64,000 nucleotides of DNA from Gonium pectorale (taxonomy: Eukaryota; Chlorophyta; Chlorophyceae; Chlamydomonadales; Volvocaceae), in assembly GCA_001584585.1 (NCBI GenBank), contig LSYV01000003.1, forward strand, positions 1,995,687 through 2,059,686, read 5' to 3'. Positions 13,001-22,832 of this stretch are shown here, one piece after another. Position numbers and translations under genes: made by a program. The notes beneath the pieces are model-generated. The model was not told the origin of the DNA and did not search any database. It saw only the letters and a list, made by a program, of their open reading frames with translations. Numbering within the stretch: the stretch's first letter is position 1; each line of letters starts with the position of its first letter.

Positions 13001-16000
13001 CCGCACCGGACATAAAAGAATGCTGTTGATAGGGGAACTCGCCGTTGTCAGGCCCGCACCTGTAGATGCCCAACTGCAACTTGCGCATGCATCCGTAACT
13101 CCGCGAGTAGATCCTCCGGAATGCCGCTGCTCATCCGGCTCAACCTGCACATCGGGCAGCAGCAGAACTGTCAAGAAACAAGCCGCACACTGCCACCCAG
13201 GATACATCAATCGCGTGCTCACCACAAAGAACGTCCCGGCCGGCATGACAACGGCGAGTTCCCAACCCAGCAAACTCTTCCGCCTCACACACACGGACAA
13301 AATATTACGGTACCTGCTGCTGCTCCGCATGCTTGCCATCATGGCTGCAGCAGGTGGTGCTCCGGCCGTGCTGCCGCCGCCTGGCACCCAGCTTCCGGAG
13401 TGGTCTGCACCCACAACGCTGCCAGGGTTGCTGCTGCCGCTCGCCATGGCGAGCGGCAGCACCTGCCAAGCAGGCCGCAGCGCGTCCACGTTGGGATCGC
13501 CCATGCTGCAGAAAGACCGGCGCGGCAGCGGCACGGTGCCGATGGACTCTGCATTCACCCTCCGGCTGGACGAGCGGCCTGCCATCATGGGGTTGCTGTT
13601 GTCGGAGTAGCCGCCAGAGCTGAGCCCGCCCGCGCTGCCTGTACTGTGGGGCACAGGGCAGCTGGGGCTTTCGCCGTCAGCCGTCGTCCCGGGCAGCGTG
13701 CGGGAGCGCGTCCGCATGAGCCCACTGCGGGCTGCGAGCGCCGAGGCTGCGGAGCCGATGGGGCCTAAGGCGCTCAAGGACCCATGCGAGCTTCCTGCAC
13801 CTTGATTACCCTGGTGAGGATGCCTCGCCACGTCTGCATCCACAAAGCTGAAGTCCTCTGCGTCGGGAGCGCTCGCGCGATGTAGGCGGCTGTGGCCCTT
13901 GCGGCTCGAGCGGAAGCCAGGCTGCACCCCTAGGGGCGCGCCGCGCGCGGCGGCCACGGCATCTGGAGAGTCTGAGAGTGGCGACGCCACGCTGTGTACC
14001 TTCCAAGCGGGCATCAGTGCTGCATCGTCGTCGCTGTCGTACCGAACTGACATCGGAACGTCAGCAGCATCTACAGACCCGGCCTCCACTGCGTTAGCAG
14101 CACGCGAGGCTGCCCGTTCAACGTCCTCAGCTTCGTCGTCGTCTTCAACTGTGTCGTTTATGGACGTGCTCCGCTGCAGGCGGCTGCTGCTGTGCTGTGC
14201 TGGACTGGCGACGTTGCGCAGGGAGCGCCGCCTACCGAGTGGCATGGGGGCCGCCCCAGGCGCGACTTGATTGCCGCCGTCGGTGCCACTTACGCGAGCG
14301 ATCTTCCATGCGGGAATCAGCTCGCCTTCCTCGGCAGGCGCCGCAGTACTTGCAGCGCGGGACACCGAAGACACTGCCGCTGCTGCCATCATGGCAGCGT
14401 CGGCCGAGGCTCTGCCGCCATCCACGGCCTGTTCTGTGCGCAGGAGACCCGGTCCTGTTCCCACTCCCTCAGCTGCCGAGATGCCTTTTGGCGACACGGT
14501 TGCTAGAGTGTCAGCCCCAGCACCTGATGACATCGTGTCGAAGCCGATGACCTGCAACCCTGCCTGATTCGCGCTGCTGTCGTTCTCCACGTCAGCTGTT
14601 CGCGGCAACGGCTCCGAGTGCTCCTCCTGCGGCGGCTGCTCCCCTGCGGCCATCTCCTCGCTCTCACGATGGCTGCTCACGCGGCTTAGGCGGCTACTGT
14701 TAGTGCGCAACGAGCGCATGGAAAGGCGCTGCCCAGGCAACATGCGGGCCTGCGCTGAGCCATCAGCTTCCGCACTGCCGGGCGGTGCAAGAACTTGCCA
14801 GGCGTGCTGCAGCGGCGGCTCCTCACCGCCACTTGCTGTACTCGCTGGCAAGGAGTCAAGCGCAGAGCCCACAGCCTCTTGTCCCTCGACCTGCAGCAAG
14901 CAATTGGCACCAAGCTGCATATTACCCACCATGGTCGTATGGACTGCGGCCGCTACCCTGCGCGACAGTTCCTTCCGTGCACGCTTACCGTCGTGGGCGT
15001 CCGTGTGTTGACACCAACGACTCCTGCCACGCTCTCAGCAGCCGATGCATCGGACTCAGGTGCGCAACCGGCTGCATCATGCTCATCAGCCTGCGGGGCG
15101 GGGCGGTAATCAAAAGTAGGATTGCGGGCACCAACTGCCGCCTGCATCATGATGCTACGCGATGTGCTTACCGTTCCTGCCTTCTCTGCTGCGGTGCTGT
15201 GAACGTTGTCAAGCTTGCCTGCATGTGCCTCCGGTGAGTACGGAGTAGCCGCCTGCTGCTCAAGCACTGCATCGCTATTGTGCGGCTGCTGTGGCGCCGG
15301 GGAAGCAACGCCCGCTGGCCAACCTCCGGAGTCCATAGCAGTCAGCAATCCGGCTGGTGCCTCAGGCTGCGGCGAAATAAGTGTATGCGATCCCGACTCG
15401 TCAATGACGATGCTGAACAGGTCCGAGGGAAGCAGCTCGGGAATGTTCCGTCCTTCGCCTGCACAGACAGGCGCGTTTCACAACAGGAAGATCGTTCAAT
15501 AAGGTGTTTCAAATGAGGAGTCTCTGTTGTTGCGCAGCGAGCCTATCTATGGAATAGGTCACATCGACAACTGTTACTGCATCTGAGCTTACCGTTGGCA
15601 TCCACATCTTCCACTACGCCGCTCACTGCAAGCGCCGCAGCCTCCATAGCCCCAGGTGCCGCAAACGCGGACAGATGCGACGCCGCCGATGCATCCGACG
15701 CTAGCCTAGCCTCCCCGCGAGCCAGCTTAATGCTGCGGCTCGCACCCAGAGGCTCAGCAAGGCTTGGAGCCTCCTCGGCGGCGCCATACGTCGCACTGCG
15801 CAGTTCGTCGTCTTGCGATGGAGCGATGCCTGCAATCGTGCTGCCGCTGCTCACGTCGCTCTCCATGCCTTCCGCTAAGGGCCCAGCGGCAGCGATGCGC
15901 GCGCGCTTCCGAGCAGCGTTTTCGCCTTCTGCAAGGGCCTCGGCGGGCTGCAGCAGCCCCGCCAAGGCTGCGCCGGGTGCCGCAAGCGGATTGGATGGGG

Positions 16001-19000
16001 CGGTTCCGGCAACGCGCGGTGCGGGAGCCCTGGTCGTGCCCGCGCACGCTGCGGCCGCTACGACGGCGGCGCTCGCGCCAGCGGAGGCCTTGTGTGGGAG
16101 CTCCGGCGCAGCACCGTCCCCATCCTCGGCGTCAGCGGCATCTGCGGCGTGAGCAGCGACGGCGGTGTCCACTGCAGCAGGTACGCCAGGGCCTGCTGCG
16201 CCTGTATCAGCTGGCTCCGCAGGGCTCGCCAACTCATCTGAAGCGCTGTCAGGCGACTCAGGGATCCTGCCAGAGGCCGGTTGGCTGGCGTTTCCAGCCT
16301 CTGCATCTGGCAGGAAAACCGCGGTTCCAGCCTCGAGAACCATGGGGTCGGGGTCGGAACCGCCCATCTCGCCAGGGCCGGCACTCACGGCGCCATCATC
16401 AACAGATGCGGTATCCATGTCAGCAGCGCTCCTGGGACCAGCAGTCTCGGTAGCAAATCCGCTTCCGTCTACCAGAAAGCCGTCTTCTTCAGCGTCGTAC
16501 ATATCAGCATCCCCGCCCTCCGCGCCGCCTTGAGCCGGCAGGCCGGCGGCGTCGGAGGGCGCAGCTACAGGGATATACTCTTCCAGCGCGCCGTTGATCT
16601 CAGCCTCGGACGGCTCAGCTGCAGCTCCAAATGTTTCGGCGTCGCCAGCGACCGAAGAAGCTCTGCCCTCGTCATCAGCTGGAGACGGGCTGACCGCAAG
16701 TGCGTGCTCGGTTGCTGGGGCGACGTTCTCCTCCTGCGCTATTACCGTCGCAGCCTCCGCCCCTGACGGATCGGCTGAGCCGCGAGCGGCGGGCTCTTTG
16801 ACTGTCGCCCCCTCCTCTACATCCGCTGCTACCACCGAGCTGACACTTGTCGCATCCGCTGGTGCAAGCCCCTGGCTTTCTGCAGCTTCGCCATCTACTG
16901 CCCCACGACCCAGCTCCGGAGCGGGCACTGCCTCAGGCAGCACAGTCAATGAGGGTGCACAAGCACCAGGCGCTGCTTGCCGTGCCAACCCTGCTGCCGC
17001 CAGTGCGGCGTCCACCTCCAGGGCGCCGGCAAAGCCCGTGACTGCCTCGGTGCCCCAACGCTCCTGCGTCCCTGACTCGGCATAGGTCAGTTCGAGGTCC
17101 ACATCATCTGCTATGAGGCCGGCCTCCTCTTCAATCTCATCGGCACTGTCCGCGTCTGTCCCGTCCTGCTCCGCTATGGCCGCCGCTACCTTCTTTGCAG
17201 GCTCAGGCGCGTCGGTGCCGCTGGAGGACACAATCTCCTCCACGATTGCGAAGTCGGTATCATCGGCCTGCTCGTTCTCCACGGTGACAGCTTTCCAAAC
17301 TCCCGCAGGAGCCATGCCAGGCTCCACGTCCAACGCGTCCGAGGCTGCCACGGCCGGCCCCATGCCCACATACTGCTGAGACCCATGGGCTTCGGGCTCA
17401 GCCTCCGCAGCCTCGTCTGCGGTCTCGCTCTCGAGCTCCGAGGCCATTGCCGTGACCTCCACGGCCTCAGCTGCTTCTGCAGCTTCAGTTGAGAATCCGG
17501 CGTTGAATGCTGCCTCCAAAGCCGCTGCTGATTGTGCTGCCACACAAGCATCTCCGGCCACCTCCGCTGAGTGCGCTGCCTCCGACACAGAGGCTGGCGA
17601 CGGGATTTCTTCGTAGATATCCTCCACGGCTGACTCCGCCAGCACTGCTGCGACTGCCGCCGTGCTTGCAGCAGAGGCTAGCTCCTCATCCGAGGAGTAT
17701 TCCGGCTGTGCGGCGAACGCTGCTGCAGCTGCTGCTGCCGACTCTGCCACGGGCCCGTCAACAGGCGCCTTGGCGGCGGCGGCGTCCGCCCCTGAGACGC
17801 CCAAAGCATCACCAGACGCCTCTTCCACGAGCGAAATGCCCAGGTCCATCGAAGCCCCAGAGGAACCCGCTTCTATGGGTGCTACCAGCTCCACTCCGGT
17901 GCCTTGTGCCTCCGTGTTGTTCTCCGTGCCTGCTGCAAATGCCTCCCGTTCGATGGGTGTCGACGCCTCTGCGGCCTGCACCTCAAGTGCCGCTGCGCCC
18001 CCCACCAAATCGAAGCTCGTGTCCTCAGGCTCAGCCAACACCGCTTGCGCTCCGGCGAAATGAGCAGCGTCACTGCCTGGGGCCTCCGAGGCAACTGCTG
18101 CCATGTCTGCAGCCTCGAGCTTCGGGCCAGCAGCTTCCTCCATATCAAGGTCCAAGCTGCCATCCGTCACGTTGGCGGCATCCACGTTTGCCGATGGTTC
18201 GGCGATGGCCAGATCCCGAGCAACCCCTGGCTCCTCGGCAGACTCCAACGCCGCGACAGGCTGGGGCTCGATGGTATCGTTCACAGCCCTGCTGGCGTCC
18301 GCAGCCCCCGCAGTGCCGGATTCCAGTGGCAGCTCGCCGGCTGGAGCCTCGGGTGTGGCTGTAAAGGTGATCTTCACCGGCTCTTGCACGTCGCCGATAT
18401 CCGTTGATGCCGCCGCTGCAATCATTTCAGTGACGGTTGTGTCGGCCAAATCCCAAGCCGCTGTCTCCGTGGGCCCTGCCTCTTGCGCCGGACATCCGAC
18501 CGCCGGCTCCACCAGCTCCGCCACCCCCTCGGCCAGCCTCACCGCCGGCTCCGCAACTCCGGCTGCTGGCTCCACAGGCAAAGCCATCGGCTCCGCAGGC
18601 ATCGGTAGCGACCGTGCTACTGGGACGCTGCTGCCCTCGCCAGCAGCTAGCAGCGACGACTCAGCCTCTGTCGGGCTTTCCAAGGCAACCTTGGGCGCCG
18701 CGTCCACGTCCATTGGCGCGGCAGCCTGAGCGGCGGCATCCAGCTCTGCAAACGTTGCTGCAGTGGCCAGCGCGACCGCAATGTCCGACGCTGAGGCCTC
18801 TGATCCGCGCTGGGGGGACGGGCTGTTAGCGGGCTGCAGCGCTGCCGCTGCATCTTGGGCAGGGGACTCGGGCTCATCAATGCACGCAGCAGTACCGGCT
18901 TGGGCATCTGGTTCAACCGTGTCGCCCGACGCGACGCCAGCACATGCCGCCTGGGCTGCCGGATGCTGTAGCCCTGATGAAGCGGTGGGGCTCGTCGGGT

Positions 19001-22000
19001 CATGCTCGTCGCCCTCCTCCACCGCGTCGCACACATTGCCAGGGCTGCCCCGGGTGGCACCTGGCGCGCCAGCCTCACTCCAGCGCCCGCTGCCTCCGGC
19101 ACCAAACGATGCGCTGCCGGCCAGCCGGCGACTCGTCATATCGGCCTCGAATGCGATGGCTGCGTCAAAGCCGAAGGACGATGCGCTGCTGACCTGGTGC
19201 AGCAGCTCCCGCGGCCCACCAGGGCTGCTGTCCGTAGCTGCATCGATCGACTGTGCCTCCATTACTGCCTCAGCTCCAGCCATTGTGCCTCCGGCCGCTG
19301 CGCCTGCCTCTGGCGTTTCTGCAACAGGCCTGCCAGAGACAACAACCGCGGCAGCGGCCTCTGCCTCGGCGGCCAACAGCTCTAGCGCTGCCTCATCGTC
19401 CTCCTCCTCAACGCCCTCCAGCGGTTCGTGCTCTGCCGTGTGAAGCGCTGTGCTTGGCACAGCTGGCGTGCCAGTCGTTGAGCCGAAGTCACTCAGCGCT
19501 ATGGCGTGGGCGGATGGGCCATGCTGCATGGACATGGCTCTGGACAGCGCGTCCGACAGCGACGGCGCAAGGCCGAGATCTGCAGGCTTGGGTTCTGGTA
19601 CTGCGGGCAATTCGTCGGCCGACGCTACGCCTGCACCCTCTTCCGCGGCATCCGCTACCTCTGCAGCATATACACCCCTGATCGCCCCTAGGCTGGAGGG
19701 AGGCATTGCCTCGTCTTCGTTGCGGGGTGAGATGATGCGAAGGGCTTCAGCCACACGCAGGGTTGGAGAAAGCGGTGCCATAGCAATGGGCGTCACCACG
19801 CTCAGCACATGCGCTGTTGCCTCTGCTAGTGTCCCAGCCGATGGAGTCGCCGCTGGAAGCTGCGGCTCTTCGCCGCCATGGGCGCTGCTCGTCCTGGCAC
19901 CTGCGCCGGCATGCTGCTTAACCACGCTATCGGCCTCCAGCGCGATGTTGCGCCACAGCTCCTCACTGGTAAGGGGAGGACCTCTGAGGTCGCTGCCCAC
20001 CGCCTCGTCATCCAGACCGAGAAGCTCCCGCACCTGGAGGTTCACGTGCACGGAGCAAAGGGGAGGACGACAGACGGCATCAGGCAAAGCTTGCAACATG
20101 TGAGGTTACAAAGCACGTAAGCAAGCTAGCCAGAGGCTGCTGGTGGAGCGACACCAAGAAGCCGAGCAATCGCCTCTGGAGTAACATGTCAGTCTAAGAA
20201 ACTGCCGATACCTGAGGAACCCCGTCAGACTCAAGAGTCAGCCCCGTCAGATTTCCCTACCTTGCTGGCCATGCTTCCTTCCAGACCAACAGGTGCCGGG
20301 GTAGCTGGGTCTAGCCCACCAGGCGTGCTCCGCTTCTGAGCATGCTCTGGATCCAAGTCCCAGCCGTTAAGGCTCGCCAGAAGGGGCCCAGGCGCCTGCA
20401 CCGTGGCAACTCCGACGGTAATAGGGTCGACCTGTCCGGGGCTGCCCCGTGGGGCTGCAGGCGCAAGTGGCGCAAAGCTCTGAAGGGCATCGCCATTGTC
20501 GGCGCCGTTGAGCAGCATCTCCATCTCGATATCGGCATCGCCGTCCAACAGGCTACTGTGGCCGTATCCGTCGTCAGCCATGACTGCCTCCAGTGGCTCC
20601 AGCAGCTCCCTTGACGTGCGCCGGAGCCCCCTCTCTTGGAGAGCGCCGTCGGCGCTGCTGCCACCAACGGCCGCTGCTGCCGTGCCCGTCGTGGCGGCCA
20701 GCCACGTGTACAGGGCCGGGTCATTGGCAACCAATGATTCCAGCGACTCGCCCGCCAGCAGGTCCGCGGCACCAAGGCTCGGCAGCGTAAGCGATGGCTG
20801 AGAGACTTGCACCTCATACTCGCTTGCAGCCGCGGAAGCACCGATGAATGCAGCAGCCGCAGTGCCCTCTTTGACTGAGCGGGCTGCTGTCGCCGGGGCG
20901 TCAGCACCAGCAGCGGCCGGGCAGGCCCTCTGAAGCCCCGGCAAAGGCTGCTCAGGCCTGGCGGGCCCTCTCATGGCGCCGGTGGGTCCACGCGCCAGTC
21001 CCTGCCGCGATGGCATGCTGCTAGAAGCGGGCTGCGAGTGCGGGGTTGCTGCAGAGGTCCCAGTCGCTAACTTTCGCACCGTGGAGGCTGCATGGCCATC
21101 CGGCGCACCGGCCAGGGGCCGCTTGCGGGCGGACAGCGGCAGCGGCGGTGCCGCTCCACCGCCGCTTGGCGCCGCGGACCTTGCGGTGACGCTGCCGCTT
21201 GCGGTCGCAGGGACCGCGCCTGTTATACCGCCTCTGGGCGTGCCACGGCCACCTACCATGCCTCCAAGAGCGCCGACAGCACCAGCTATCCTCTGCCGTG
21301 CTGTGCGCGGAGTGACCTGGGGCGTACTGGCGGCGGAACCCGCGCGTGGCGTCACGTTGGCGCTGTGGGCGTGTGACATCGCTGCCCCGGGTGTGGATTG
21401 CTGCCGAAGCTGTGCCAGGCCTCGTAGGGGCGGCACGGGCGTTGTGGAGGCGGAGGTTGTGGGCGTTGCTATGGACTGCACGTGCGCGACGGGAGTGGTT
21501 GCCGTCGGCAGGCCCGAGGGCCGTGCGATGCGGCTACCGAGCTTACGGGTGGTGCTCGTCTGCTGAGCTGGAGTTGCAATGGCCGCTTTGCCGCCAAGCG
21601 GTGCGGCAGCTGCTGGTGTTGCTGCCGCTGCTGGCGATGCCATCGCCAGCGCGGCCGTGTGTGCGGCTCCGCCAAGATCGGCACCAGCGCTTTCACTTGT
21701 GAGGCCGGTGGGGGTCGAGGGCGCGTTGAGGGACACCGCTCTTCTTGGGGACACCGCTGCGGCACCGGACAGCCAAGGGGATCCGAAAGCGGTTGACGGA
21801 GCCTGCTGGTGGGGAGACTTGAGCTCGCCGTTGTAGCTGGACCGGACGACGCGCTCCTCGGCCTGCGGGCTCAGGATATACTGCAGCCGGGCATCACGCG
21901 CGACCATGTCCTCGAGAGTTTCCTCCTCCAGGTCCTCCATGGGCAGGTCCAGGCTCAGACCCTGCGGGCACGCGTGACGCCAGGCCTCATACTGAAAACA

Positions 22001-22405
22001 TTGTGTACATAGGTATGGGCAGACGAGAGGTAGCAAACCCCAGTAACGGGGGGAGCTGAGCACGACCAACAAAACAAGTGGGCTTGGGGAAGCAATTGGG
22101 CTGAGACGTATGTGACTGAAGACCCCCGGGTTGGGGTGCTAAGTGGCCCTCTGCCGTACCTGCTGGCCCCGCCACGGTGGGCCTTCAAACGTCGGGTTGT
22201 CATGAGTCTGAGTGCTGTCGCTCTGGCAGGGTGAAGGGACGGGGAATGGCAAAAAGGTTGAACACAACTTTCTAGCATGAGCTGTCCCGTCCTGCGTGCC
22301 TACCAACAAGCCATCTTTAAGGGCCTTGATCTCCGACAGGAGCGAATGGAGGTCCGAGCTCCCGCCAGCTCCAGTCTGTTCAGGGACACCCGGCTCCCCC
22401 TGCAT
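10043..22405 (-). CDS. Giant disordered repeat protein, family unknown
   Basis: Model: exons 22405-22304, 22222-22160, 21991-20261, 20033-15593, 15458-15172, 15141-14989, 14890-13314 and 12902-10043, about 3,740 aa. The ATG at 22405 is the first after an in-frame TAA. All junctions agree in phase, but the last intron's acceptor is uncertain (12902, or the better-looking 12925, which breaks phase). Regions: residues 1-55, short N-terminus; 56-632, Ser/Thr/Pro/Ala-rich and basic, with TPR-type S/T-P sites; 633-2112, one 4.4 kb exon, extremely Ala/Glu/Asp-rich and acidic; about 2260 to the end, eight Lx[HP]AW[KQ] cores alternating with nine RSLR...SSRLxR cores. The last 15 residues, LFACFACLRKPSVDE, end in a Cys/hydrophobic cluster. 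No enzymatic domain is visible. It is probably a scaffold or linker protein, but I do not recognise it. Exons 1-3 could belong to a separate gene, though phase continuity argues against that. Confidence 0.65.
10850..14815 (-). repeat. Alternating Trp-core / SSRLxR-core protein repeats
   Basis: Within the last two exons of the giant gene, Trp cores (HAWQVL, PAWKIA, PAWKVH, PAWQVL, HAWKVL, HAWKLV, HAWKVL, PAWKVL) lie near 14804, 14305, 14007, 13469, 12804, 12446, 11532 and 11050. Ser/Arg cores (SSRLSR, SSRLQR, HSRLHR, SSSR, SSRLA, SRLSR, SSRLSR, SSRMSR, SSRLKR) lie near 14690, 14176, 13893, 13315, 12650, 12284, 11800, 11385 and 10864. They alternate strictly except for one missing Trp core between 12284 and 11800. 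An acidic patch usually follows each Ser/Arg core. Unit length is irregular (about 95-165 aa), so this is ancient duplication or motif selection, not a fresh tandem array. Confidence 0.85.
12903..13313 (-). other. Probable intron read through in frame
   Basis: This part of the long open frame translates into hydrophobic, Cys/Trp-containing sequence unlike the disordered surroundings. It begins with a GTACCG donor directly after the fourth SSSR core and ends near CATTGCAG (12926-12933) or GACAG (12903-12907). It is best read as an intron that happens to lack stops. Confidence 0.65.
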
Positions 22406-22832
22406 GGCGTCCTCAGCTCCCGCTAGTTATGTTCATTATAAGTGATCTCAAGGACGGTAAGTCTGATGAGCGGCAGGGCGGCGAGCACGGTGGGACGTTC
22501 GGCTGTCACTGTGGTGTTTGAGCCCTCTGAACGTTCTGAGACACAGGATGGTTATATTGTCCAAACAGACCTATTGGAATGCTATGCGGAGCGAAACGCG
22601 GAGCTAGGTACGACTGTGTTTCTCTTCCCCCTTCCCGCCTTCCCTCCTGCTGGTCGAGCCAAGCCACATTGTCATTAGCCAACTAGTACTTCATTGAAAC
22701 CCGTACTTTTTCACTGTGCGCTTCACCGGCGCATTTTTTTGAGAAGACTGCAGCCTTGGCTCTGGCAGCACATACGCTAGCAAGTGCGGGGGAGCGTCAC
22801 GGAGCAAGGCGCAGGGCTCCGTCAGCAGCATA
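22406..22832. promoter_or_regulatory. Divergent intergenic region (shared promoter candidate)
   Basis: 427 bp separate the start codons of the minus-strand giant gene and the plus-strand transporter gene. Both 5' UTRs and core promoters must lie here. I see no clear TATA box. The short open frame at 22442-22678 has no supporting motif. Confidence 0.6.

Noticed and set aside
12940..13310. Apparent transmembrane-like stretch in the giant protein
   Set aside because: It is flanked by splice-like signals and differs in composition from its surroundings, so it is best explained as translated intron.
12486..13610. 374-codon plus-strand open frame inside the giant gene
   Set aside because: It mirrors the minus-strand repeats and intron; no domain is visible and it overlaps the better-supported coding strand.
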